A program made the position numbers and the translations under genes. Shown here piece by piece: positions 34,251 to 43,332 of a stretch of DNA of 64,000 bases. Source of the DNA: Mycoplasma sp. (GTDB taxonomy: Bacteria; Bacillota_I; Bacilli_A; Mycoplasmatales; Metamycoplasmataceae); contig JAAVAX010000001.1 in assembly GCA_014803855.1 (NCBI GenBank), forward strand, positions 3,842 to 67,841, given 5' to 3'. The notes under the pieces were generated by a model that saw only the letters and a program-made list of their open reading frames with translations, had not been told where the DNA came from and made no database searches. Numbering within the stretch: position 1 is the stretch's first letter; each line of letters opens with the position of its first letter.

Positions 34251-36458
34251 ATGAATTATAAAGTGTTTTACCGTACATATAGACCTACCAATTTTGATGA
34301 AGTGGTTGGACAAGATCATATTGTTAGAACTTTAATAAATTTAATAAAAATGGATAAGATATTCCATGGTTATTTATTTTGTGGACCAAAAGGAACAGGT
34401 AAAACATCAATAGCTAAAATTTTTGCAAATGCAATTAATTGTATACACTCTGAAAAAAAAGAAGATATTTGCCAAAGATGCAAAGAAAATTCAAATACAA
34501 CATTAGATATTATTGAAATAGATGCCGCATCTAATAATAGTGTTAATGATGTTAGAATAATTAGGGAACAAGTAGAATTTGCACCAACAAATAGTCCATA
34601 TAAAATATATATTATTGATGAGGTTCACATGTTATCTAAAGGTGCTTTTAATGCCCTACTTATGACTTTAGAAGAACCTCCAAAACATGCTATTTTTATT
34701 TTAGCTACAACTGATCCTGATAAAATTCCTGATACTATTTTATCTAGAGTTCAAAGATATAATTTTAAGAGAATATCTAAAAATCTTCTTGAAGATCAAT
34801 TAAGAAATATTTTTAAAAAAGAAAATATCAAGTATGATGAAGAATCTATTAGTATGATTGCATCTTTAGCAGATGGATCATTGCGTGATGCATTATCAAT
34901 TGCAGATCAAGTAAATGCATATTCAAATTCAAATGTAACCATTGATAAAATTATTGAAATATTTGGTTTAAGTACTTTAGAATCACAAATTCATTTATTA
35001 AACTTAATAGCACAAAAATCAATTTCTGATTCTTTAGAATATGTTGATCTATTAATTAATAATGGTGCTGACATTTCTAAATTAATAATTTCATTAATTA
35101 ATCTTTTAAAGTACTATATCATTTATAAAAATAGTCAAAATAGCAACTTGATTAATATAAAAAATCCAAAAATATTAGAAGATATCATTTTAAAACCTGA
35201 ATGTATTTATAAAATATTAGATATCTTCATTTCTCTATTAAATGAAATCAAATATTCAGATATTCCTTCACAATTATTCCAATTAGCTATTATTAAAATT
35301 TGTTCATTTGATGAATCTTTAATTGATGTAGAAAAAAAAGAATTTGTTAATAAATCAACAATTAATAATAATTCAAAAAATACAAGAGAGATTGATATAA
35401 ACAATAATACAAAAAGTGAATATAGAGATATTACTGATGAATATTTTGCTTCAACAAAAGATCTAGTTGAAGAGCAATCACATCTAAATACACAAGATGT
35501 AATGCCTAATGTTAAATTCCCAGAAGTTCATCACAAAACAGAAACAATTTTAAGTGACTTTTCAAAAACACAAATTCATAATAATTTTAGCAATATGGTT
35601 GATGAATCTTTATCTAATAATGATTTTGATAAAAATAAATTAAATGATAATCAAATCAATGCAAAAACAAGTGAACAAAATATTGATAACTATGACAATG
35701 CAGATCAAAACATAATTGATAGAACTACAGAATTATTAAATATATCTCATGAAGAAGATGGTTCAGGACAAGAATTAAATGAAACATTGTTAAATGATTA
35801 CAATACTGGAAAACAAACTTTTGATACAAATGAAATTTCATTAAATCCTTCAAAACTTGAAAAAACTACTCCTATTGATCATAAAAATGATGTTGAAGAA
35901 AATGAAACAAAAGAATTTAATCTTATTGAAAATCAAAAAAATGATGAATTACCTATGGAACAATCAATCGCTCCTAGAAATGAATTAACTCAACACAAAA
36001 TTGTTAATTTATTTTTATTAGCCAAAAAAGATACATTTGAAATTTTTAAAAATAAATTAGAGAAATCTAGTTGTGATGACACTGGAGAATATGATGTTTA
36101 CTCTGTTTTAATAAAAGAAGTAAAATTTGTTTGTTCTTCAAATGATTTTATATTAGTTTCTTCAAATGAGGATTGAGTTATTAATGATATTAATAGTAAA
36201 TACAATGAACCTAAATTTAAATCATTTATTGTAAAATATTTTGGCAACAATGTTCACTTTTTTGCAATAACAAAAAATGACTATATTTTATCTAGAGAAC
36301 TATTAAATGAATTGAAGAAAAATGATAAATTACCTATCCCTACACCACTAGAACAAATTAATCATTTATCAAGTTCTAAATCAGATAGTGCTATTAATGA
36401 TGTAGAAACTAAATCCAAATTATTATTTGGTAATTTATTTTCAAGAAAGAAAGAATAG
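34251..36458 (+). CDS. dnaX: DNA polymerase III subunit gamma/tau
   Basis: 735 residues. Clamp-loader ATPase. FYRTYRPTNFDEVVGQDHIV, Walker A GPKGTGKTS, a four-ligand zinc region with CIHSEKKEDICQRC, Walker B IYIIDEVHMLS, sensor DPDKIPDTILSRVQRYNFKRI. Residues about 370-590 are an unusually long Asn/Asp/Glu-rich low-complexity linker, followed by a C-terminal domain (residues about 590-735). No ribosome site is obvious. It is followed after nine bases by ebfC, then recR and tmk: the standard dnaX-ybaB-recR order. Confidence 0.96.
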
Positions 36459-36467
36459 GAGTTAAAT

Positions 36468-36755
36468 ATGGATATTAATAAACTAATGCAACAAGCTAAT
36501 AAAATGAAATCAGAATTAGATAAGAAAGAAAAAGAATTTGATTCACAAATTTTTACTTTTGAAAAACAAGGGATAAAACTAACTATTGAAGGATCTTTAA
36601 ATATTAAATCTATTGATATAAATGAAGCATTAATTGATCCAGATGATAAAGAAACTTTACAAGATATGATTATCATCATTATGAATGAAGCTATTGAAGA
36701 AATATCTTCTAAGAAAAAATCTATTACCAATTCAATCACAAAAGGAATGTTTTAA
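36468..36755 (+). CDS. ebfC: YbaB/EbfC family nucleoid-associated protein
   Basis: 95 residues. Small DNA-binding dimer of the YbaB family. DINKLMQQANKMKSELDKKE is the helical N-terminus, followed by the strand region and NEALIDPDDKETLQDMIIIIMNEA, typical of the family. TAGGAG in the dnaX stop region acts as ribosome site. The stop overlaps the recR start (TAATG). Confidence 0.93.
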   Translation: MDINKLMQQANKMKSELDKKEKEFDSQIFTFEKQGIKLTIEGSLNIKSIDINEALIDPDDKETLQDMIIIIMNEAIEEISSKKKSITNSITKGMF

Positions 36756-37348
36756 TGCTCCCTAAGGAGTTTGAAAATTTAATAGATATCTTAAGAGAAT
36801 ATCCTAATGTTTCTAATAAACAGGCAATGAAAATTATTAAATTCATTTTTGAAGAAAAAATAGACAAGTTTGAGAATGATGTGAATATTTTTATTGATAA
36901 CTTAAAAAAAATAAAAAGATGCAAATTATGCTCTTATTTTAGTATAGATGATTTATGTAATATTTGTAATTCTGATGATAGAGAAAAAAAATTAATGATT
37001 GTTGAAAATGTTGACCAAATTCAAAAATATGAAGATTGAGGAATATTTCATGGTAAATACTATTTAGTGCCAATATTGTTTTCTAAAAATTTTGAAAGAA
37101 CTAAAGACGATTATAATTTTTCTTCATTAATAGAATATGTTGATAATTTTAATGAAATAATTATTGGTCTAAGTCCAACTCCTGAAGGAGTATTGACATC
37201 AAATTTAGTTTTTGATAAAATAAAAAAAGAGAAACCAAACATCTTGGTCTCTAAATTAGCAATTGGTATTCCTTTAGGAACATCAGTTGATTATATGGAT
37301 AAATTAACAATGTCATATGCTATACAAAATAGAAAGGACATAAAATAA
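36755..37348 (+). CDS. recR: Recombination mediator RecR
   Basis: 197 residues. Works in gap repair and recombination. N-terminal helix-hairpin-helix region (LREYPNVSNKQAMKII), a Cys4 zinc site C-x2-C...C-x2-C (CKLCSYFSIDDLCNIC), the TOPRIM domain beginning LMIVENVDQIQKYED, then LSPTPEGVLTSNLVFD and the C-terminal LAIGIPLGTSVDYMD. A TGA Trp follows YED. tmk starts on the base after its stop. Confidence 0.96.
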
Positions 37349-37981
37349 ATGTTTATAACATTTGAAGGAATTGATGGTAGTGGGAAATCTACATGTATAA
37401 AAAAATTAAAAGAATTTATTGAAAAAAACTGCAATAAAGATAATTTTGTTTTTACAAGAGAACCAGGTGGATATAATTTAAAAGAATGTGAGCAAATAAG
37501 AGAAATTCTTTTAAATAAAGAAAATAAACTAGATAATATGTCTGAAATGTTATTGTATTTAGCATCTAGGAAAATTCATGTTGATAGATTAATAAAACCA
37601 CGTTTAGATGAGGGAAGAGTTGTATTATCTGATAGATTTTTTGACTCATCTTTTGCTTACCAAGGTGGTGGTAGAAAATTAGGGATTAATTTTGTAGAAG
37701 AATTAAATTTAAAAGTTCTTAATAATTTTATGCCTAATTTTACTTTCTATTTTAAAGTTGATTTTAATACAGCTATGAATAGAATGAAATTAAATAATAA
37801 AAATTTAGATCGTTTAGAAATTGAATCAAAAGAGTTTTTTGAAGAAACAATTAAGGCATATGATTTGTTGTCAAAAAAGTATCCAAATAGATATATTATA
37901 ATTGATGCTTCAAAATCAGAAGATGATGTTTTTGATTTAGTTTTAAATAAATTTAAAAAAATAATTAATTTTTCATGTTAA
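37349..37981 (+). CDS. tmk: Thymidylate kinase
   Basis: 210 residues. Phosphorylates dTMP to dTDP. P-loop FEGIDGSGKST, the DR(Y/H)-like substrate segment FTREPGGYNLKE, LSDRFFDSSFAYQGGGR and lid LDRLEIESKEFFEE are intact. Directly follows recR without spacer; last gene of the dnaX unit. Confidence 0.97.
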   Translation: MFITFEGIDGSGKSTCIKKLKEFIEKNCNKDNFVFTREPGGYNLKECEQIREILLNKENKLDNMSEMLLYLASRKIHVDRLIKPRLDEGRVVLSDRFFDSSFAYQGGGRKLGINFVEELNLKVLNNFMPNFTFYFKVDFNTAMNRMKLNNKNLDRLEIESKEFFEETIKAYDLLSKKYPNRYIIIDASKSEDDVFDLVLNKFKKIINFSC

Positions 37982-37989
37982 AATGTTTA

Positions 37990-38182
37990 TTGCAATTTTA
38001 TGTTGCAGAAAGTAGAATTTTTTCTCACCTGATTGTTATTACTTTGGGTTTTGCTACAACAAAAAATATCTATGTTATTAATTTGTGGTATCAATGAAAA
38101 TTTAAATTGCTTTCTTTAAAAATAATTTAAAAAATATTACACAGATAGAGTGTATAACTGAAATTTACAAAAGGAGAATGTT
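37990..38182 (+). promoter_or_regulatory. Candidate infC-rpmI-rplT leader (L20-leader-like)
   Basis: A 200-base gene-free stretch before infC. It has several complementary segments: AGAAAG near 38007 with CTTTCT near 38112, GCAA/TTGC near the start, and TTTAAATT/AATTTAAA around 38099-38131. L20 leaders control this operon in low-GC Gram-positive bacteria and lie at the same place. A fold was not computed, so the identification rests on position and size. Confidence 0.45.
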
Positions 38183-38185
38183 ATT
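38171..38185 (+). promoter_or_regulatory. Ribosome site deciding the ATT start of infC
   Basis: AAGGAG at 38171-38176 is six bases before ATT at 38183. The ATG at 38179 lies only two bases after it and opens a frame that stops within about 20 codons, so ATT in the IF3 frame is the start. Confidence 0.85.
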
Positions 38186-38767
38186 CAGTCTAATCAAAAT
38201 TTTCAAAAAAGAAAAAAACCAACTAGTGAGCATTTAATTAATGAAAATATTCCTCATCCTAAATTATTTGTAATAGGGCCAGATGGTGAGCAAATTGGTG
38301 TTCTAACAAGAGCTGATGCCCTACAAAGAGCTTCGGATATGAAAATGGACTTAGTTTTAATATCTGTTGATCCTAAACCAATTGCAAAAATTTTAGATTA
38401 TGGAAAATTCAAATACTTAAGAAGCAAACGAAAAAAAGAAGAAAAAGCAAAACAAGCTAGAGTTGAAAATCATCAAATTAGATTAACACCTTTTATTGGT
38501 GATAATGACATTAAAACAAAAGCTAAAAAAGCAAGAGAATTCCTTCTAGATGGTGATATAGTTAAAGTTTCATTAAAATTTAAAGGGAGAGAGGCTCAAA
38601 GACCAGAGTTTGGACATGAAACTTTGATGAAATTTTATAAAGAAGTTGAGGATATATCTTTTATCTCAAAAGAACCAATATTAAATGGTAAGTTTCTAGA
38701 TATGTTTTTACAACAAGATAAAAAGAAAATAATCCAATACAACAAAAAAATTAAAGAACAACAATAG
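38183..38767 (+). CDS. infC: Translation initiation factor IF-3 (ATT start)
   Basis: 194 residues. Keeps ribosomal subunits apart and checks start codons. N-terminal domain with PKLFVIGPDGEQIGVLTRADAL, linker, and C-terminal domain with DNDIKTKAKKAREFLLDGD and VSLKFKGREAQRP. The gene has no usable ATG upstream of the N-domain; a well-spaced ATT follows AAGGAG. Such AUU-type starts are known for infC and let IF-3 limit its own translation. rpmI and rplT follow. Confidence 0.95.
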   Translation: MQSNQNFQKRKKPTSEHLINENIPHPKLFVIGPDGEQIGVLTRADALQRASDMKMDLVLISVDPKPIAKILDYGKFKYLRSKRKKEEKAKQARVENHQIRLTPFIGDNDIKTKAKKAREFLLDGDIVKVSLKFKGREAQRPEFGHETLMKFYKEVEDISFISKEPILNGKFLDMFLQQDKKKIIQYNKKIKEQQ

Positions 38768-38795
38768 ATAAACTATATGTTAATTAAGGAGAATT

Positions 38796-38984
38796 ATGCC
38801 TAAAATGAAAACTAAAAGTGCTTTAACCAAAAGAATTAAAGTTACTGGAACTGGAAAAGTAAAAAGATCTCAAGCATTTAGATCTCATTTAGCTCAAAAT
38901 AAAACTACAAAACAAAAAAGACAATCAAGAAAATCTGAATTAATGCATCCATCAGATTTAAAAAGATTTAAAGGAATGTTCTAA
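38796..38984 (+). CDS. rpmI: 50S ribosomal protein L35
   Basis: 62 residues, very basic. [20 protein letters not shown] and the C-terminal KRFKGMF region are typical of L35. AAGGAG precedes the ATG. Second gene of infC-rpmI-rplT. Confidence 0.97.
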   Translation: MPKMKTKSALTKRIKVTGTGKVKRSQAFRSHLAQNKTTKQKRQSRKSELMHPSDLKRFKGMF

Positions 38985-38996
38985 AAGAGGTAAATT

Positions 38997-39347
38997 ATGA
39001 GAGTAAAAGGTGGAATAGTAACTCATAAAAGAAGAAAAAAATGATTAAAATTAGCTAAAGGGTACTGAGGTCATAAATCAATTGGATTTAAAGTTGCTAA
39101 ACAGCAAGTTGTTAAATCTTGAACATATGCATTTAGAGACAGAAAACAAGTTAAAAGAAATTTTAGAAAATTATGAATAGCTCGTATCAATGCTGCTGTT
39201 AGAAATGAAGGATTAACATATTCAAGATTTATTAATGGACTTAAAAAATCTAATATTGAAATAAATAGAAAAATGTTATCTGAATTAGCAATTCAAAAAC
39301 CTGAGATCTTCAACAAAATTGTTAAAGAAGTAGAAAAACACATTTAA
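38997..39347 (+). CDS. rplT: 50S ribosomal protein L20
   Basis: 116 residues, basic. [34 protein letters not shown] (three TGA Trp codons in the first half), [17 protein letters not shown] and [19 protein letters not shown] are diagnostic. L20 is the autoregulator of this operon in related Gram-positive bacteria. Starts 12 bases after rpmI; a strong terminator follows. Confidence 0.97.
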
Positions 39348-39367
39348 TAAAACTATTAAAAACAAGA

Positions 39368-39402
39368 AAAAAGCAAGAAGAACAACTTGCTTTTTATTTT
39401 TC
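39368..39402 (+). terminator. Terminator after rplT
   Basis: AAAAAGCAAG (39368-39377) pairs with CTTGCTTTTT (39386-39395) across an 8-base loop, followed by T-rich sequence. Confidence 0.88.
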
Positions 39403-39497
39403 TTTAAAAACCATAATACTAGAAATTATTTAAAAAAAATAATAAATATTAAAATATATAAACAAATTAAATTCAAGATATTAAAATTAAATTTAGT

Positions 39498-39878
39498 ATG
39501 TCTAATATTATGATTTGAAATGAATGAATTAAAACTAAAAAATTAGATAATCAACAAAAAGATTATTTAAATTCAATTTTTAATTTCATTAACGAAGAAT
39601 TCCCTAAATTAATTTTAGAAATAAAATGGAATGAAGCCATGTTTGCTAATAACAAAACTTTTATTATTGCTTTATCTCCATTCAAAAAACACATATCAAT
39701 AGCTCCAGAAAAATATGCAATTGATTTATATAGCCAATTATTTAAAGAAAATAATATTCAATTTAGTAGCAATATTTTTAAATTAAATTATGATGAACCA
39801 ATAAATTTTAATTTATTAAAGGAAATTATTGAATTTAAAATAAAAGATAAAATGAATTATTCCAAATATTTTAAATAA
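39498..39878 (+). CDS. DUF1801 / YdhG-like protein
   Basis: 126 residues, no signal peptide. WNEWIKTKKLDNQQKDYLNSIFNFI, KLILEIKWNEAMFANNKTFIIALSPFKKHISIAPEK and the spacing of later aromatic residues match the small DUF1801 (YdhG-like, SRPBCC-unrelated) family, in which a buried Trp-x-x-Pro/Ala-x-F segment is typical. Function unknown; some relatives have been described as iron-handling proteins. It uses both TGA and TGG for Trp. Monocistronic, between the rplT terminator and rpsP. Confidence 0.65.
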
Positions 39879-39980
39879 ATTTTTATCCATGAATTTGAAC
39901 ATTTATCACAACATTGAATTAATCCATAATTAGGAGTTAATTAAGTGATAATATTGATGAATTTTTTGTAATTTACCTAT

Positions 39981-40021
39981 CAAGCAAAAATGCTTGACAC
40001 TTAATTAAAAAATGATACAAT
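39981..40021 (+). promoter_or_regulatory. rpsP promoter with overlapping inverted repeat
   Basis: TTGACA (39994-39999) and TACAAT (40016-40021) with a 16-base spacer make a near-consensus promoter. CAAGCA (39981-39986), four A's and TGCTTG (39991-39996) form a perfect inverted repeat that overlaps the -35 box. Confidence 0.8.
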
Positions 40022-40059
40022 TAATTACATTAAATAATGATTATTAAGAAGGAGGAAAA

Positions 40060-40425
40060 ATGGTAAAAATTAGACTTAAGCGAATGGGTAGCAAATTCAA
40101 TGCTTTTTACAGAATAGTTGCTGCTGATGCAAAAGCACCTAGAGATGGGCGTTTTATTGAAGAATTAGGTTACTACAATCCACATAGTAAAGAATTAAAA
40201 ATTGACAAAGAGTTGGCATTTAAATGATTATCTAATGGAGCTCAATTAACTGATACTGCAAAGGACCTTTTTACAAAAGAAAAATTATTAGAACAATTTA
40301 ACAAACAAAAACCTAAAAAAGTAGTTAAAAAATCTAAAAATAGAAAATCTAAATCTAAAAATGATGCAAAAACAACTAAACCTAAAAAAGCATCAAAAGT
40401 AAAAGAAAACAAAAAAGAAAAATAG
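40060..40425 (+). CDS. rpsP: 30S ribosomal protein S16
   Basis: 121 residues. [33 protein letters not shown] is the S16 core (its first 80 residues); the last 40 residues are an added Lys/Ser-rich tail ([11 protein letters not shown]... KENKKEK), not needed in most bacteria. One TGA Trp lies in AFKWLSNGA. GGAGG precedes the ATG. trmD follows after 10 bases; rimM, often between them, is absent. Confidence 0.96.
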
Positions 40426-40435
40426 TTAAATATTA

Positions 40436-41113
40436 ATGAAAATTAATTTTTTAACAATATTTCCAAAATACTATGATGCTTTTAAAAGTGAATCAATAAT
40501 AGCAAAAGCTATCAAAAAAAACCTTATTGAAATAAATGTAATTGATTTTCGTGATTTTACATTACACAAACAAAATAAAGTTGATGATGAAATCTATGGT
40601 GGTGGTTCAGGAATGTTATTAATGATTGAACCAATTGATAGAGCACTTAATTCAATTAAAGAAAAAACTAAAGTAATTCTAATGTCACCACAAGGTAAAC
40701 CATTTACTCAAGAAAAAGCTATAGAACTTTCTAAAGAAAAATCAATAACACTAATAGCTGGTAGATATGAAGGTTTTGATGAAAGAATTTCAAGCTTAAT
40801 TGATGAAGAAATTTCAATAGGTGATTATGTATTAACAGGTGGTGAATTACCTTCAATGATTGTAGCTGATTCAGTCATTAGATTAATCCCCAATGTTATT
40901 AAAGAAGAAAGTTATAAAAATGATTCATTTCAAAATAATCTATTAGATTATCCACAATATACTAGACCAGCTGAATATAAAGGAATGAAAGTACCAGAAG
41001 TATTATTAAATGGAAATCATAAAGAAATTGAAAAATGAAGAAAAGAAATGGCTTTACAAAATACTAAAAAGAAAAGACCTGATCTTTTAGAAAGGATAAA
41101 ACATGATAAATAA
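40436..41113 (+). CDS. trmD: tRNA (guanine(37)-N(1))-methyltransferase TrmD
   Basis: 225 residues. Makes m1G37 in tRNAs, preventing frameshifts. [59 protein letters not shown] (the SAM-binding trefoil knot) and [14 protein letters not shown] are conserved. TGA Trp near EIEKW. The last 11 bases overlap rplS. Confidence 0.97.
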
Positions 41114-41459
41114 TTTAATTAGTAAAATTGAAAATAGACAAAAACGTAGTGATTTACCAAAATTCGAAATAGGTGATAATGTTAAAGTCCATGTAAGAAT
41201 AAAAGAAGGAGATAAATCAAGGATTCAAATTTTTGAAGGTCTTGTTATTGCTAAAAAACATTCTGGAACAAAAGAAACTTTTACTGTAAGAAAAATATCT
41301 TATGGTATTGGTGTTGAAAGAACATTCCCTGTTCATAATCCTAATATTTCTTCAATTGAAATCTTAAGAAGAAATAAAATTAGAAGAGCAAAACTATATT
41401 ACATGAGAGATCTAAAAGGTAAATCAGCAAGACTTAAAGAAATTAGAATTAAAAAATAA
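41103..41459 (+). CDS. rplS: 50S ribosomal protein L19
   Basis: 118 residues. [49 protein letters not shown] and [19 protein letters not shown] are the L19 signatures. Starts inside the end of trmD with its own ATG; its stop shares a base with the next ATG. Confidence 0.97.
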   Translation: MINNLISKIENRQKRSDLPKFEIGDNVKVHVRIKEGDKSRIQIFEGLVIAKKHSGTKETFTVRKISYGIGVERTFPVHNPNISSIEILRRNKIRRAKLYYMRDLKGKSARLKEIRIKK

Positions 41460-41875
41460 TGAAAAAATATCTTATAATGTCATCACCATTTCTACTAAGC
41501 ACTTTTACAATTTCATTAGTTACATCATGTGGTGGTTCAGAGTCAGATTTTAAGACAATGTCTTGAACAATTGATATTGAAAAAGTAAATATTCTAATGA
41601 CTAATACTGATTCAATAAATTCATTTAACTCTGAAGCTATTTCAGCTGATAAATTAAAAAAGATCATTAAAATTGCAACTAATGTTCAAGATAATAAATA
41701 TGATCTTGACCGTTATACTTCAAATGCTATAAGTGAAGGTTGATTTGAATCAATAAGTATTAATGAACAAACTAAGAAATTAACAATTAAATTAAAAAGC
41801 TCATTAGAAATTAATGGAAAAACAAAAATATGTCCATATAGACTTCCTAATAATCAACTTGAAATGACTGTTTAA
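41459..41875 (+). CDS. Small predicted lipoprotein
   Basis: 138 residues. A signal peptide with a lipobox ending at C24 (ISLVTSCGG) predicts export and lipid anchoring. The mature part is Ser/Asn/Lys-rich, with two TGA Trp codons, and ends in [16 protein letters not shown]. No family recognised. Its ATG overlaps the rplS stop and tmcAL follows after five bases, so an antigen-type gene is translated as part of a ribosomal-protein/tRNA-modification unit, which is unusual. Confidence 0.8.
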
Positions 41876-41880
41876 TAATT

Positions 41881-42798
41881 ATGAAAAACAAAGAAATTAG
41901 AATTGGTATTATTGCTGAATATAATCCATTTCACAATGGACATATTTATCAAATAAATGAAATTAAAAAGAAATGACCAAATTCTAAAATCATTGTTATC
42001 CTATCAGGTAAATATGTACAAAGAGGTGAAATTGCAATCGCTTCTTTTGATTTAAGAAAAGAAATTGCGTTAAAAAATGGAGTAGATGAAATTTATGAAC
42101 TTCCATTTTTATATGCCACACAAGCAGCACATATATTTGCCCAAGGTGCAATTATGGAATTAGCAAAACATAATGTTGATTACCTTGTATTTGGTTCAGA
42201 AACTAATAATATAGATGATTTTTATTTAGTAGCTAATACCATAAAAGAAAATAAAGAAAATTATTTTAAATTAATAAAACAAGAAATGAAAACTGGAATT
42301 TCATTTCCTAAGGCTAATCAGATTGTTCTTGAAAATCTAATTCAAAAATCGTTTACACTACCAAATGATATATTGGGTTTGGAGTATGTTAAAACAATTA
42401 TTGATAATAACTTAAATATTAAAGCTTTTTGTTTGAAGCGAACAATTGGATTCCATTCTAGTGAAATTAATGATAACATTACAAGTGCTACTAATATTAG
42501 AAAACTAATCTTTAACAATGATCCTTTATACAAAAAATTTACACCTATGACTTTTGATAAAATGCCGGATAGGATTGAAAATTACTATGATAAATTCCAA
42601 GAAATTGTAAAAAGTTCTTCAGTTGAAGAATTAAGAAAAATTAAAATGATGTCTGAGGGAATGGAAAATCTATTTAAAAAAAATATTGATGCTAGAACTT
42701 ATGATGAATTTGTAAATAGAACTAACTCTAAAAGATATACATCAAGCAGAATTAAAAGAGTAATGTTATATGTATTATTAATGATCAAGGAAGAATAA
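41881..42798 (+). CDS. tmcAL: TmcAL (YlbM) family tRNA(Met) cytidine acetate ligase-like nucleotidyltransferase
   Basis: 305 residues; B. subtilis TmcAL is near 415, so a C-terminal part is shorter. TmcAL makes ac4C at the wobble base of elongator tRNA-Met from acetate and ATP. The nucleotidyltransferase motif HNGH occurs in [16 protein letters not shown], followed by [24 protein letters not shown] and [10 protein letters not shown], and GLEYVKTI / [12 protein letters not shown] later, the arrangement of the family. Starts five bases after the lipoprotein gene. Confidence 0.85.
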
Positions 42799-42870
42799 TT
42801 CATATTTATTTTTATAAAAGAGCATTTATAACTTTTAAATTGTCAATTTTTGATTAAATTTTTAACATTT

Positions 42871-42896
42871 TTTATCATGTTTTATCATGATATAAT
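42871..42896 (+). promoter_or_regulatory. Tandem TTTATCATG repeat abutting a -10 box
   Basis: TTTATCATG occurs at 42871-42879 and again at 42881-42889, ten bases apart, and TATAAT lies at 42891-42896. The repeats occupy the place of the -35 element of the promoter for the small membrane protein gene. A dimeric or polymeric activator or repressor binding on one face of the helix is a plausible use. Confidence 0.6.
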
Positions 42897-42933
42897 TTAA
42901 TTGTTTATTTAAAAAACTAAAGGAGATTAATTT

Positions 42934-43152
42934 ATGGCTAAGAAAAGTAAAATTGAGACCAAAAAATTAGTGGCATTAATTTTATGTTTATTCCCTATCA
43001 TATCTATATTAGGTGTTATTATATATGCTATGGATATGCTTAAAGGAAATTGATCATATATGGAATTAATAGTTCTTATTCTAACAATTCCATTTGGATT
43101 TATAGCTGCTATATTCCTATGATTAAATGCTTTAGGATTAATAAGATTATAA
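42934..43152 (+). CDS. Small two-helix membrane protein
   Basis: 72 residues. A basic N-terminus (MAKKSKIETKK) followed by two hydrophobic helices, about residues 12-33 and 46-68, both ends probably inside. Two TGA Trp codons break it in the standard code. AAAGGAG and a good -10 precede it, so it is a well-supported gene. No family recognised. It has its own promoter and terminator. Confidence 0.75.
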
Positions 43153-43189
43153 ATTAATAAATCAAAATATTAATTATGTATATATTGAA

Positions 43190-43221
43190 ATAAAAACAAG
43201 AAAATTGTTTTTATTTTTTTT
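43190..43221 (+). terminator. Terminator after small membrane protein gene
   Basis: AAAAACAA (43192-43199), five-base loop, TTGTTTTT (43205-43212), followed by a T-rich run. Confidence 0.75.
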
Positions 43222-43266
43222 ACTTTTTTTTAACCAAGATATATACATTATTTAATTAATATTAAA

Positions 43267-43317
43267 TTATTCAAAATAATTTAAATTTATTCAACTTTAT
43301 TCAAAAATAAGTATAAT
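43267..43317 (+). promoter_or_regulatory. Three phased TTATTCAA repeats and -10 of the fructose operon
   Basis: TTATTCAA occurs at 43267-43274, 43287-43294 and 43297-43304: offsets of 20 and 10 bases, all on one face of the helix. TATAAT follows at 43312-43317. The gene controlled encodes a DeoR-type regulator; such repeats are the usual operator form of DeoR-family repressors. Autorepression relieved by fructose 1-phosphate is an inference from the family. Confidence 0.65.
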
Positions 43318-43332
43318 TCTTATGGAGTTAAA

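Noticed and set aside
38179-38240. infC starting at the ATG at 38179
   Set aside because: It is only two bases from the ribosome site and its frame stops after about 20 codons; the IF-3 frame starts at ATT 38183.
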